From: Bacteroidetes bacterium GWC2_46_850
GTDB lineage: Bacteria; Bacteroidota; Bacteroidia; Bacteroidales; Dysgonomonadaceae
Length of the DNA: 64,000 nucleotides
Direction: 5' to 3'
NCBI GenBank assembly: GCA_001768325.1
Contig: MENQ01000011.1
Span: 62,001-126,000, forward strand
Every line of letters starts with the position of its first letter. Position 1 is the first letter of the stretch. The position numbers and the translations under genes were made by a program. Under the pieces are notes generated by a model, which saw only the letters and a list, made by a program, of their open reading frames with translations, did not search any database and was not told where the DNA came from. Positions 52,506 to 61,396 of this stretch are shown piece after piece.

Positions 52506-54233
52506 ATGTTGAACCCGCTTGCAAAATACAACGTGCAGCCCGGTCCGCTTTTCTTGCTGATGTTGTTTTTATGGTTTCTGTTGAATGTTGTTCAGTCTTT
52601 TTTCATGGAAATCGGAAACGATGAGGCCTATTACTGGGTGTACGCTCAGTTTTTAGATTGGGGCTATTACGACCATCCGCCCATGGTGGCGCTGGTAATA
52701 AAAATGGGGACTTTGCTGGCAGGTGACACCACCCTGGGCGTGCGGTTTTGTGTGATGCTGATGCAGCTATTCTTTCTGATCATCCTTTTTCGGCTAAGCA
52801 GGGTGGCCCATACGCGGCCCAACATTATTCTGTTCTTTTTGGTTGCTTTTTCCGTGGTGATGATACAGGCATACGGGTTCATTGCCACACCTGACGCACC
52901 GCTCTTGCTGTTCACGGCGTTGTTTCTGTGGAGTTACCACTATTTCCTGGAAACCGCATATTCACTAAAGGGAGCGCTACTGATGGCTTTTTGTATGGCG
53001 GGACTCATGTATAGCAAGTATCATGGTGCCCTGGTAATCGTCTTTGTTTTGCTCTCCAATCTGAAGCTCCTGAGAAGACCCACTTTCTATCTGTCGGTGC
53101 TGTTGGCCGTGAGCCTGTATATTCCCCATATATTGTGGCAGCTAAACAACGATTTCCCCTCGATAAAGTACCACCTCGTGGAGCGGTCGAAAGGTTTTCG
53201 GTGGAATTATTTCCCAGACTTTCTGGCCAATCAGTTACCTGTTTTCAATCCCTTTACGTTGGGTGCCGGTATATACGTTTTTTTTCGGAGGAAAGAGACG
53301 GACCTGTTTGAGAGGGCATTGAAATTTCTTTTTGCCGGTTTCTTGATTTTTTTTACTCTCTGGAACTTCAAGGGGAGGGTAGAGCCGCACTGGACCATTG
53401 CAGCAGCTGTGCCGATGATTATTCTGATTGTACGTGAGGCTGCCGGAAGCCCAAAACTGAGAAATTATCTTTACAAGGTTGTTGCTCCTTCCATCGTCCT
53501 GCTGTTGGCAGCCCGTCTTTTCCTGATGGTGGATATACTTCCAGTGCGAACCGAGTGGCATGGTGACAAACAGCGGGTGGCCGATCTTGAGGCAATTGCC
53601 GGCAATCGTCCCGTAATCTTCACCTCCGGTTTCCAGATGCCGTCGAAGTATCGTTTTTATACGGGTCGTGAGGCACATGCCATGGGAGCCTTGAACTACC
53701 GGAATACACAGTACGATATCTGGCGTTTCGATGAAAACTACCTGGGAAAACCTGTGGTGATCGATTTCCGAAATGATTCTACCGGCGTGGTACCTACCCG
53801 TCGGGGGAATTCGGTTTTTTGTTTGAAAGAAATAGCTGCTTATCAGTCTTACAAATTACTCAAAGTGGTACCGATTCTGCCGGAGAGTACGTTCATCATC
53901 GGCAGGGAACAGGTTGTTACCGTGACGGTGAGCAATCCATATCCTGAAACGTATGTAATAAATCATTCGGCTATGCCGCTGGAGGTTTCGTTGGTGTTCA
54001 TGGTAAAAAGGAATGAAGGCTTCACCCGGGAGAAAATATCTACCCGATCGTCCTTCAACCGGCAAGAGATTGCCTCGGGCGAGCATGTGACCGGAGAAAT
54101 CAGTTTCTTTCTGCCCGATATGCCACCAGGTGAATACTCAGTGTATTTTGCAGCAGGCAGTCCGGGCATATATCCAGCCACGATTGAGAGGCCAGTAAAA
54201 ATATTTTTCAAAGATGATAGCATTACTCAGTAA
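52506..54233 (+). CDS. GT39-family membrane glycosyltransferase (ArnT-like)
   Basis: A 575-residue polytopic glycosyltransferase. The N-terminal loop GNDEAYYWVYAQFLDWGYYD carries the catalytic acidic residue of the GT39/ArnT (PMT_2) family, followed by HPPMVALVIK. About 9-10 hydrophobic segments fill the first 340 residues; the C-terminal 230 residues are soluble and probably periplasmic. It would use a polyprenyl-phosphate sugar donor. The next gene encodes a GtrA protein and overlaps by 20 bp, so the pair may modify surface glycan or lipid A. Confidence 0.88.
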   Translation: MLNPLAKYNVQPGPLFLLMLFLWFLLNVVQSFFMEIGNDEAYYWVYAQFLDWGYYDHPPMVALVIKMGTLLAGDTTLGVRFCVMLMQLFFLIILFRLSRVAHTRPNIILFFLVAFSVVMIQAYGFIATPDAPLLLFTALFLWSYHYFLETAYSLKGALLMAFCMAGLMYSKYHGALVIVFVLLSNLKLLRRPTFYLSVLLAVSLYIPHILWQLNNDFPSIKYHLVERSKGFRWNYFPDFLANQLPVFNPFTLGAGIYVFFRRKETDLFERALKFLFAGFLIFFTLWNFKGRVEPHWTIAAAVPMIILIVREAAGSPKLRNYLYKVVAPSIVLLLAARLFLMVDILPVRTEWHGDKQRVADLEAIAGNRPVIFTSGFQMPSKYRFYTGREAHAMGALNYRNTQYDIWRFDENYLGKPVVIDFRNDSTGVVPTRRGNSVFCLKEIAAYQSYKLLKVVPILPESTFIIGREQVVTVTVSNPYPETYVINHSAMPLEVSLVFMVKRNEGFTREKISTRSSFNRQEIASGEHVTGEISFFLPDMPPGEYSVYFAAGSPGIYPATIERPVKIFFKDDSITQ

Positions 54234-54627
54234 GTTTATCAAGTTCGGCCTGGTCGGATTGTCGGGTATGGTGATTGACTTTTTCTTTACCTGGCTTTGT
54301 AAGGAAAAGCTTCGATGGAATAAATTCATATCCAACTCCATTGGGTTTATACTTGCTGCCACCTCCAATTATGTACTCAACAGAGTATGGACCTTTGAAA
54401 GCGATAATCAACAGGTGGGACGTGAGTTCATCTCTTTCTTTCTCGTCTCATTGATTGGTCTTTTGCTGAATAATCTGCTTCTCTATTTTTTTCACGAGAA
54501 AGTAAAACTGAATTTTTATCTGGCAAAGGCCATTGCCGTAGCCCTGGTCACCATTTGGAACTTCCTGGCCAACTATTTATTTACTTTTCAGCAGGTAGCA
54601 GGCTATTCTCTTGCTTTTTACCGATGA
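54214..54627 (+). CDS. GtrA-family membrane protein
   Basis: A 137-residue protein with four membrane helices. LIKFGLVGLSGMVIDFFFTWLC at the start and FILAATSNYVLNRVWTF form the GtrA signature; the last helix is AIAVALVTIWNFLANYLFTF. GtrA proteins are thought to flip polyprenyl-phosphate sugars; overlap with the GT39 gene by 20 bp supports a shared glycosylation role. Confidence 0.92.
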   Translation: MIALLSKFIKFGLVGLSGMVIDFFFTWLCKEKLRWNKFISNSIGFILAATSNYVLNRVWTFESDNQQVGREFISFFLVSLIGLLLNNLLLYFFHEKVKLNFYLAKAIAVALVTIWNFLANYLFTFQQVAGYSLAFYR

Positions 54628-54641
54628 ATTGACTACTTTTG
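54611..54641 (+). promoter_or_regulatory. efp promoter
   Basis: TTG (54611-54613), 20-nt spacer, TACTTTTG (54634-54641): full match to the Bacteroidota pattern. The -33 element lies inside the end of gtrA. Start of transcription near 54647, about 40 nt before the efp ATG. Confidence 0.7.
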
Positions 54642-54685
54642 CGCTCTCATACAAAACATTATAAAATAAATTAGAACAAATATTT

Positions 54686-55252
54686 ATGGCAACAACCGCT
54701 GATTTCAGGAACGGCATGTGCATCGACCTGGACGGACAATATTATGTTATTGTTGAATTTCTTCACGTAAAACCCGGTAAAGGTGCTGCTTTTGTGCGCA
54801 CTAAACTAAAAAATGTGACCACGGGCCGCATTCTGGATAAAACATTCAACTCGGGTGTGAAGGTAGACGAAGTTCGCATTGAACGTCGCTCTTTTCAATA
54901 CCTGTATCGTGACGATATGGGATACAATTTCATGAACACCGAAACCTTCGAACAGATTCCTATTCCGGGAGAACAAATAGAAGGTGTACAGTTCCTGAAA
55001 GAGGGAGATGTGGTGGAAGTACAGATTCATGCCGAAAGTGGTACCATCCTGACTGCAGAAATGCCCACGCATGTGGTGCTGGAAATTACTTATACCGAAC
55101 CGGGAATTAAAGGAGATACAGCAACCAATACATTGAAACCGGCCACCCTTGAAACTGGTGCGGAAGTACGCGTGCCCCTGTTCATCAACGCAGGAGAAAA
55201 GATCAAGGTAGATACACGCAACGGATCCTACGTGGAACGCGTGAGAGAATGA
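54686..55252 (+). CDS. efp: Translation elongation factor P
   Basis: A 188-residue EF-P, which relieves ribosome stalling at polyproline. Three beta-barrel domains are visible; the tip loop [13 protein letters not shown] carries a lysine at position 32 in the place where other EF-Ps are modified. No epmA/epmB genes are in the window. The C-terminus is normal ([13 protein letters not shown]). Own promoter directly upstream. Confidence 0.97.
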   Translation: MATTADFRNGMCIDLDGQYYVIVEFLHVKPGKGAAFVRTKLKNVTTGRILDKTFNSGVKVDEVRIERRSFQYLYRDDMGYNFMNTETFEQIPIPGEQIEGVQFLKEGDVVEVQIHAESGTILTAEMPTHVVLEITYTEPGIKGDTATNTLKPATLETGAEVRVPLFINAGEKIKVDTRNGSYVERVRE

Positions 55253-55267
55253 TGTGGTAACAAATTG

Positions 55268-55298
55268 TTTGTTACTTCGTTATTTCTTTGTAAGTTTG
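55268..55298 (+). promoter_or_regulatory. radC promoter
   Basis: TTTG (55268-55271), 19-nt spacer, TAAGTTTG (55291-55298), ending 28 bp before the radC ATG. Full consensus match. Confidence 0.7.
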
Positions 55299-55326
55299 TT
55301 TCGTTTTATGCCTGAAATGAAACATC

Positions 55327-56016
55327 ATGAGCAAGTTGAGTATCAAACAATGGGCCGAGGAAGACCGTCCGCGTGAAAAATTACTGCTGAAAGGTGTATC
55401 GGCCCTGTCCGACTCCGAGTTAGTGGCCATTTTGATTGGCTCAGGCAACGCAGAAGAAAGTGCTGTAGAATTGGGGAAGCGCATCCTGTTGAAAACGGGC
55501 AATGATTTGAATGTGCTGGGAAAGATGGGCGTCTCCGACCTGACAAGTCAGTTCAAGGGCATTGGACCGGCGAAGGCAATCACATTGATTGCTGCACTGG
55601 AACTGGGAAGAAGACGCAAATCCACCGAGGCCACTGAAAGGAAAAAAATTGGGTCATCACGAGACGGGTATGATCATTTCTATCCGATTCTGGCAGATCT
55701 GAATCACGAAGAGACCTGGGCGCTGTTGACAGATCGTTCCAACAAGGTGCTGACAACCATGCAGGTGAGTCGTGGTGGCATCTCCGGCACAGTGGTCGAT
55801 ATTCGTCTGATTCTCAGGGAGGCGCTCAACCATTACGCTTCAGGCATCATTCTGGGGCATAATCATCCCTCTGGCAACTGCAGGCCCAGTCCGCAGGATA
55901 CACAGATCACGAAGAAACTGAAAGAAGCTGCCCAGTGGATGGATATTACGCTCCTCGACCATATCATTGTATGTGGAGACATTTATTTTAGTTACGCCGA
56001 CGAGGGAATCATCTAA
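55327..56016 (+). CDS. radC: RadC-family JAB/MPN+ domain protein
   Basis: A 229-residue RadC. The N-terminal helix-hairpin-helix-like part (LLLKGVSALSDSELVAILIGSG, FKGIGPAKAITLIAALELG) is followed by the JAMM metalloprotease fold with HNHPSG (His178-Gly183) and the downstream Asp in CRPSPQDTQIT. The biochemical role in repair remains unsettled in the family. Chromosomal copy of normal length, not associated with a mobile element here. Confidence 0.95.
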   Translation: MSKLSIKQWAEEDRPREKLLLKGVSALSDSELVAILIGSGNAEESAVELGKRILLKTGNDLNVLGKMGVSDLTSQFKGIGPAKAITLIAALELGRRRKSTEATERKKIGSSRDGYDHFYPILADLNHEETWALLTDRSNKVLTTMQVSRGGISGTVVDIRLILREALNHYASGIILGHNHPSGNCRPSPQDTQITKKLKEAAQWMDITLLDHIIVCGDIYFSYADEGII

Positions 56017-56065
56017 TGACATTAAACATTATGCCTGAAAATCGGTTTAATAAAAAAAGCAGATT

Positions 56066-56383
56066 ATGAACGAAGAATTACAAGCGTTACAAGATAAAAT
56101 AGTGGTTATGCTCCGTACATGTTATGATCCGGAGATACCGGTAAATATTTACGATTTGGGAATGATCTACGATGTGGACATCGATGACCACAACAACGTG
56201 ACCATCGAGATGACCTTTACATCGCCCAGCTGTCCCGCAGCAGATTTCATCCTGATGGACGTACAGATGAAGGTGGAATCCATCCCGGAAGTGAACAGCC
56301 TGGATCTCAATCTTACTTTTGATCCCCCCTGGGATCGTTCCATGATGAGTGAAGAGGCGCTGTTGGAGCTGGGGATGATGTAA
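56066..56383 (+). CDS. DUF59/MIP18-family protein (SufT/PaaD-like)
   Basis: A 105-residue protein of the MIP18/DUF59 family linked to iron-sulfur cluster maturation. Family features: CYDPEIPVNIYDLGMIYDVDID, MTFTSPSCPAADFI with the conserved cysteine, and the terminal FDPPWDRSMMSEEALLELG. 14 bp before lpxH. No suf genes are adjacent. Confidence 0.9.
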   Translation: MNEELQALQDKIVVMLRTCYDPEIPVNIYDLGMIYDVDIDDHNNVTIEMTFTSPSCPAADFILMDVQMKVESIPEVNSLDLNLTFDPPWDRSMMSEEALLELGMM

Positions 56384-56397
56384 TTCTTGCGACGACT

Positions 56398-57171
56398 TTG
56401 AACAGCATAACCGTGAGTAAGAAAGTCTATTTTCTCGCCGATGCCCATCTGGGATCCATATCACATACCAACACAATTGATGCAGAGCGAAAGTTGTGCC
56501 GATGGCTTGATGCTGTGAAGCAGGATGCATCGGAAATATATCTTTTGGGTGATATCTTCGATTACTGGTTCGAATACAAACATGTGGTGCCGAAGGGGTT
56601 CACCCGTCTGTTGGGTAAGCTGGCAGAGGTGACTGATGCCGGGGTAGAAGTTCATTTTTTTATCGGGAACCACGATATATGGCTCACCGATTACCTTGCA
56701 AAAGAATGTGGAATGATTCTTCATTTCGGGCCACTGACAACCGATATACAGGGGAAAAGATTTTTTATGGCGCACGGCGATGGCCTGGGAGATGAATCAC
56801 GGTTGTTTCATCTACTGCGGAAAATATTTCACAATAAGTTTCTGCGCAAATGCTTCTCTGCCATACATCCCCGATGGACGATTCCGTTGGCGCATGCCTG
56901 GTCGAACAGCAGCCGTGAGAACGGCGGTGTACAGGAGTATCTGGGGGAGGAGCGGGAATACCTGATCCGTTTTGCAAAGGAATACCTGACTGCGGCACCC
57001 GATATCAACTATTTTGTTTTCGGACACCGCCATATTTTGCTTGATCTTTCCATCGCAGAGCAGAGTCGTGTTGTCATGCTGGGTGATTGGATCACTTTTT
57101 TCTCCTATGCAGTATTTGATGGAAAGACAATGAGGCTGGAGCAGTTTGAAGGAACTACTTCAACTTACTGA
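56398..57171 (+). CDS. lpxH: UDP-2,3-diacylglucosamine diphosphatase
   Basis: A calcineurin-like metallophosphoesterase of about 257 residues making lipid X for lipid A. Metal motifs: FLADAHLGS, LGDIFDYWFEY, GNHDIWLTDY, MAHGDGLG and FGHRH. There is no ATG at the N-terminus: TTG at 56398 or GTG at 56413 must be used; the conserved fold begins a few codons after the GTG. The 3' end overlaps the convergent SpoU methylase gene by 17 bp. Confidence 0.92.
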   Translation: MNSITVSKKVYFLADAHLGSISHTNTIDAERKLCRWLDAVKQDASEIYLLGDIFDYWFEYKHVVPKGFTRLLGKLAEVTDAGVEVHFFIGNHDIWLTDYLAKECGMILHFGPLTTDIQGKRFFMAHGDGLGDESRLFHLLRKIFHNKFLRKCFSAIHPRWTIPLAHAWSNSSRENGGVQEYLGEEREYLIRFAKEYLTAAPDINYFVFGHRHILLDLSIAEQSRVVMLGDWITFFSYAVFDGKTMRLEQFEGTTSTY

Positions 57172-57688
57172 AGAAATCCCAGATGACGATGCCTGCCGTG
57201 ACCGACACATTGAGTGAGTGCTTGGTGCCATACTGAGGGATTTCAATGCAGCCATCGGCAGCATCTACCACAGATTGTTGTACCCCATGTACCTCATGGC
57301 CGAAGATCACGGCATATTTTTTTTCTCTTTCCAATAGAACCGATTCCAGAGAGATGCTGTTTTCTGCCTGCTCAATGGCAAAAACGGTAAAGCCGGCAGA
57401 TTTCAATGCCTGTACCGCCTCCAGTGTTTCTTCGAAATAGTGCCATCTGACCGCATCTTCAGCTCCGAGAGCTGTTTTATGAATCTCCACGTTGGGTGGC
57501 GTTGCCGTGATGCCGCACAGCAGAATCTCCTCCACCCGGAAGGCATCGCTCGTCCGGAAAACCGACCCGATATTATGCTGGCTGCGGACATTGTCGAGTA
57601 CTATAATTAATGGAATTTTCCTCGCTTCACGGAACTCATTTACGCTGATGCGGTGCAGCTCCTCCAATTTCAGTTTTCGTCGTTTCAT
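57155..57688 (-). CDS. SpoU/TrmH-family RNA 2'-O-methyltransferase
   Basis: A 177-residue SPOUT methyltransferase. Motif 1 is LDNVRSQHNIGSVFRTSDAF, motif 2 VIFGHEVHGV, and motif 3 IPQYGTKHSLNVSVTAGIVIWD, which forms the knotted SAM site. Short length without an N-terminal extension resembles TrmL or small TrmH types; tRNA or rRNA target not decidable. Its ATG is preceded at 2 nt by a heptamer repeat array like those in the trp operon. Confidence 0.92.
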   Translation of the reverse strand: MKRRKLKLEELHRISVNEFREARKIPLIIVLDNVRSQHNIGSVFRTSDAFRVEEILLCGITATPPNVEIHKTALGAEDAVRWHYFEETLEAVQALKSAGFTVFAIEQAENSISLESVLLEREKKYAVIFGHEVHGVQQSVVDAADGCIEIPQYGTKHSLNVSVTAGIVIWDFFSKLK

Positions 57689-57690
57689 AA

Positions 57691-57718
57691 TTTTAGCGTT
57701 CAGCTGTCAGCAATCAGC
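57691..57718 (-). repeat. 7-nt-period CTGA/CTAA array before the SpoU methylase gene
   Basis: On the minus strand: GCTGATT, GCTGACA, GCTGAAC, GCTAAAA, then TT and the ATG at 57688. Four exact-period units in the coding orientation of the gene. It shows that the element is not restricted to tryptophan genes. Confidence 0.75.
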
Positions 57719-57770
57719 TCTTATTGATAGTATTATCTGTCTTGTTCAGTTTGACAAAGTCACTCTTAAA

Positions 57771-58499
57771 TTATTTCAGTATGGCCCGTATTGCAAACCA
57801 AATATGATGCAGGAAGGTGGATATTTGTCCGTAATAGTGTGCCATGATGCGGTAGCGCTCTTTCAGGGACGCTTTTCGGTTGACGGTGGTCATTCCCTCA
57901 TGCAGGTAATTGATGAGGGTGAGATGTGTGTTATGCAGGTTCTTTGATTTCTTCATCATGCGGATACACCAGTCGAAATCGGATGAAAAACGGTACGACA
58001 GGTCGTAAGGTTCAAACAGCTCCCTCTTCACAATAAATGCCTGGTGGCACACCAGCATTCCCTGCCTGAAGCTTTTCCAGGTGAGTTTCTCCGGTGCATG
58101 CAGCCTGCGCATGTGTAAAAAGGTTCCATTTTCATCCACGATGGCTGTCTCGCCGTAAATAATGTCAGGTGCTTCTCCCTCCTCTATGGTACGCATCATC
58201 TCCTCCACACTGTCGGGTGCGAAAAATGTATCGCCTGCATTCAGGAAGCAGAGGTAGTCGCCCCCCGCTATCCGGGCAGCCTTGTTCATCGCATCGTAAA
58301 GTCCGTTATCCTGCTCACTAAGCCAAGTCATGTGCTCATTTTCAGACCTCTTTATCAGTTGGATCGTTCTATCTGACGACTTCCCATCCACGATAATATG
58401 CTCGATGCTGGGATAGGACTGCTCACCGACGCTTCTCAATGTTCGTTCAAGCGTAAGTTCGGCATTGTACGTGACGGTAATGATAGATAATTTTTTCAT
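57771..58499 (-). CDS. Family 2 glycosyltransferase
   Basis: A 242-residue GT-A glycosyltransferase. KLSIITVTYNAELTLERTL is the N-terminal nucleotide-binding start; IIVDGKSSDRTIQLI and the DxD-like FLNAGDTFFAP follow. It resembles WcaA/amylovoran-type transferases. Start at ATG 58499, overlapping the methyltransferase gene by 4 bp; the longer upstream frame is not used. Last gene of a four-gene minus-strand set. Confidence 0.9.
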   Translation of the reverse strand: MKKLSIITVTYNAELTLERTLRSVGEQSYPSIEHIIVDGKSSDRTIQLIKRSENEHMTWLSEQDNGLYDAMNKAARIAGGDYLCFLNAGDTFFAPDSVEEMMRTIEEGEAPDIIYGETAIVDENGTFLHMRRLHAPEKLTWKSFRQGMLVCHQAFIVKRELFEPYDLSYRFSSDFDWCIRMMKKSKNLHNTHLTLINYLHEGMTTVNRKASLKERYRIMAHYYGQISTFLHHIWFAIRAILK

Positions 58500-59218
58500 T
58501 TTCTCGCGTATATGGCAATATAGGGGGATAAAAATTTCCCTTTCACAGGAAATAATTTGATGGCATAACTCAGCATCTTCACCCATTTTCTCCTGTTACG
58601 GTGTTCCGGTTTCGGCTCCAGCCAGATCATGGGCTTTCCGATATAATCTATTGAAATGTCACGAAGACCAAATGATTGCATGATCTCTTTCAAGTGAGGT
58701 ATTTCCATCGATCGCAGATTGTGGGCCAGCAGATTCTCCCTGTCGTACCATTTCTGAAATTTCCCGTTTAACCCCAGAAAATTGGGTATCAGCACCAGGA
58801 GTTGTCCTCTTTCGGAAAGGAGATCTATGTGGCGACTGATCACATCCCTTGTGTCTTCGAAATGCTCGATAAAACCGGAGGAGAAGACCACCTCATATTT
58901 TCTGTCAGGGGAGAATGCGAAAAAATCACACTCGATACAATGGATAACACCTTCCGGCAGTTTGTTGGTTTTCTCGAGATTTCGGACAATGTCTGTGTTG
59001 ATATAGAAATCGAGTATCGTTACGTCACGTATCCCACGTTGGTAGAAACAGGCGGCAGATATACCGGGAAAGCCACCAATCTCGATGAAACTTTCACCTT
59101 TCACCAACCTGGGGATAAACTGTTCGAACACTACTTTATCGGGTATCCTGTCATATCGGTAGTTACTCCAATAATTATCCCAGTATTCCTTATCGGTTAT
59201 TTTGTTGTTCTCCTTCAT
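58496..59218 (-). CDS. Class I SAM-dependent methyltransferase
   Basis: A 240-residue predicted methyltransferase. The SAM motif is an altered glycine loop, FIEIGGFPGISAACF, followed by VTILDFY (acidic residue) and VVFSSGFIEHFED, the motif after strand 4. In a glycosyltransferase operon it probably methylates a sugar or lipid-linked glycan; target unknown. It overlaps the upstream GT4 gene by 29 bp and the GT2 gene by 4 bp. Confidence 0.85.
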   Translation of the reverse strand: MKENNKITDKEYWDNYWSNYRYDRIPDKVVFEQFIPRLVKGESFIEIGGFPGISAACFYQRGIRDVTILDFYINTDIVRNLEKTNKLPEGVIHCIECDFFAFSPDRKYEVVFSSGFIEHFEDTRDVISRHIDLLSERGQLLVLIPNFLGLNGKFQKWYDRENLLAHNLRSMEIPHLKEIMQSFGLRDISIDYIGKPMIWLEPKPEHRNRRKWVKMLSYAIKLFPVKGKFLSPYIAIYARK

Positions 59219-60470
59219 GCAATTGAATTTTGCAGTCTACTTCTGCATCGTAGATAGCCCGGTATTGTTGTATGACTTTCTCCTGAGCATATTTCTCCAG
59301 CACTTTTTTGCGAGCCTGGACGGAAAGCGCTTCGTAATCGGCTTGAAATAATATCCAGTTCAACCCTGCTGCCAGATCCCGTGCATTCTTGTATTCGGCC
59401 ACATATCCGTTAAGCCGGTGATCGATCATTTCAGGGATGCCCCCGATGGAAAAACCCAGGCAGGGTGTTCCGCAAGACATGGCTTCCATGATGGTGTTGG
59501 GCAGATTTTCCTGTAGGGAGGGGGTGATAAACAGGTCGGAGGCGTTGTAAAGTTCCGGCATCTGTTGGGGAGAGAGGTATCCCATGCTTCTTGCAGGCAG
59601 TGGAAGCTGCTGTTTTACTTCTTCACCTAGCTTTCCGGCAATCAGAAAAAGCAAGTCGTCTGAACGATGTGCCATCAGCCTGGCCGCTTCCACCAGGTAG
59701 TCTGTTCCTTTGCGTTTATCGGCAGCCTTCACTGCAGCGAACAAGACAATCTTCTTGTCGAGTGGTAGATCCAGTTTTCTGCGTATCTCCTTCCTGTCCA
59801 TCGGCCGGTAGATTCCCGTATCAATGGGATTGGGGACAGAAACCAGATGATGGTTCAAGGTAAGCGGACTCTTTTTGGCCAGTTCTTTTAACCAGTTGCT
59901 GCAGGCGACAAAGGTAATCTTTCTCCCGTGATAGGCTGATTCTTTCCTGCGGAAAATGTTGCGGGAGAGGTCGTTATGAGACGGCGTTTTCAGGTAGGGA
60001 CAATGGCCGCAACCATTTTCGTAGTGATCGCATCCGGCCGCATGATGGCATATACCGGTAAACGACCACATGTCATGCAGGGTCCATACTACCTTTTTCC
60101 CCGATTTGAGTATCTTTTCAATCTCACTGATCGATAACATACCTTGATTGATCCAGTGTAGATGAATGATATCCGCCTTTTTATATTCTTCCATTTCCGT
60201 AATGGATACCCCTCTATTGGCGATGGAAATATCGAAAAGATTGCCACGTGAAAGTCGGTTGTGCAGAAATATCATTCCGCGTTCATGGTAAAAGTTCCAT
60301 CGGTTTTTGTATCGGTTACCAACCGGAATCACATCCGGATTATCGGAGCGTTTTTCGCGTACAACCATTTTTACGTTCTCCCCTTCCGATTTTAACGCAC
60401 TCATCAGGCGGAAAGCGGCAATGGCAGCTCCGCCACCTGTGTCTGATGTGCTGATTATAAGGATATTCAT
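59190..60470 (-). CDS. Family 4 glycosyltransferase
   Basis: A 426-residue GT-B glycosyltransferase. N-terminal ISTSDTGGGAAIAAFRL, acceptor domain with HLHWINQGML and WTLHDMWSFTGICHHAAGC, and the C-terminal donor domain with SLQENLPNTIMEAMSCGTP (EX7E motif) and IPEMI. A cysteine-rich segment (CDHYENGCGHCPYL) is typical of this GT4 branch. The gene overlaps its neighbours by 4 and 29 bp. Confidence 0.93.
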   Translation of the reverse strand: MNILIISTSDTGGGAAIAAFRLMSALKSEGENVKMVVREKRSDNPDVIPVGNRYKNRWNFYHERGMIFLHNRLSRGNLFDISIANRGVSITEMEEYKKADIIHLHWINQGMLSISEIEKILKSGKKVVWTLHDMWSFTGICHHAAGCDHYENGCGHCPYLKTPSHNDLSRNIFRRKESAYHGRKITFVACSNWLKELAKKSPLTLNHHLVSVPNPIDTGIYRPMDRKEIRRKLDLPLDKKIVLFAAVKAADKRKGTDYLVEAARLMAHRSDDLLFLIAGKLGEEVKQQLPLPARSMGYLSPQQMPELYNASDLFITPSLQENLPNTIMEAMSCGTPCLGFSIGGIPEMIDHRLNGYVAEYKNARDLAAGLNWILFQADYEALSVQARKKVLEKYAQEKVIQQYRAIYDAEVDCKIQLHEGEQQNNR

Positions 60471-61369
60471 GAGCCAACGGTTCTTTGTATGCGGTTAATC
60501 CTCCTTTTTGCTTTTGCTAAAAAGGAGTTTGTTCTTCCATAATATTGCTCAAATACTTTTCGTACTGTTTTGTCTTCACGAACATCAGCAATATCAATAT
60601 TCAAATTCCCTTTGTGCAGATGAGTGGTATATATTTCATCGCTTCCACTGTGTACACCACTTCCGTCAAAACCGATATTTTGAATGAGCGACTTTCCTGC
60701 ATTCAACGATAGCATATCTTTCAGAAAAAGAGATGCATTCCATCGAATTGCCCAGGAGTCGTTTTCACCTTTAACCTGCCTTTTGAGCATACGAGTGTAG
60801 GGATATTTGTTGTTAAAATCAAACTCTCTTGAAAGTTTGCGACTTTTAATTTCCTGCAACAATGCTTCGCCGTCGGGATTGAAATGCTGCCATGCCCTCT
60901 TCCATGTCCCCCAGCCCCAACTGCCGACCCATTTTATGAAAAAAACATCCGGGATATCCTCTAAAGGATAACAATATCCATGAACATGACCAATTTTCTC
61001 TTCATTTTCGAATTGATCAAGTGCATCGTTCATAAAAGTTAGAAACCGGGGCGATGTAATGAGATCGTCTTCCAGAACAATCACTTTCCCGTACTCGTTT
61101 ACAATGTTGGAAACTCCTTCAATTACATTGCTAGCCAGTCCTATATTGTGAGGCCGTTCGATAATATGAATATTTTTGAATCCATTGATTGAATGAATCA
61201 GCCTGCGTACACTCAGAACCTCATTCTTATCAGAGTTATCACTGAAACCATCTGAAAAGACAAATAATTCTGTTGTATTGCATTGCTCATTGTTCATTAA
61301 AGCTTCCAGGGTTTTTTGTGTATGGGAGGGACGATTGTACGTGAATAAGAGAACAGGAGCTTGCGTCAT
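60467..61369 (-). CDS. Glycosyltransferase, GT2/GNT-I-like
   Basis: A 300-residue GT-A-type glycosyltransferase. LLFTYNRPSHTQKTLEAL starts the fold; ERPHNIGLASNVIEG and VIVLEDDLITSPRFL (EDD acidic motif) resemble GNT-I-type transferases, and the WGWGTWKRAW segment is characteristic of the bacterial group. First gene of the surface-glycan set 57.8-61.4 kb, 27 bp after the MBL hydrolase. Confidence 0.9.
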   Translation of the reverse strand: MTQAPVLLFTYNRPSHTQKTLEALMNNEQCNTTELFVFSDGFSDNSDKNEVLSVRRLIHSINGFKNIHIIERPHNIGLASNVIEGVSNIVNEYGKVIVLEDDLITSPRFLTFMNDALDQFENEEKIGHVHGYCYPLEDIPDVFFIKWVGSWGWGTWKRAWQHFNPDGEALLQEIKSRKLSREFDFNNKYPYTRMLKRQVKGENDSWAIRWNASLFLKDMLSLNAGKSLIQNIGFDGSGVHSGSDEIYTTHLHKGNLNIDIADVREDKTVRKVFEQYYGRTNSFLAKAKRRINRIQRTVGS

Positions 61370-61396
61370 AATAACCGGATTAAGAAAACTGAGAAA

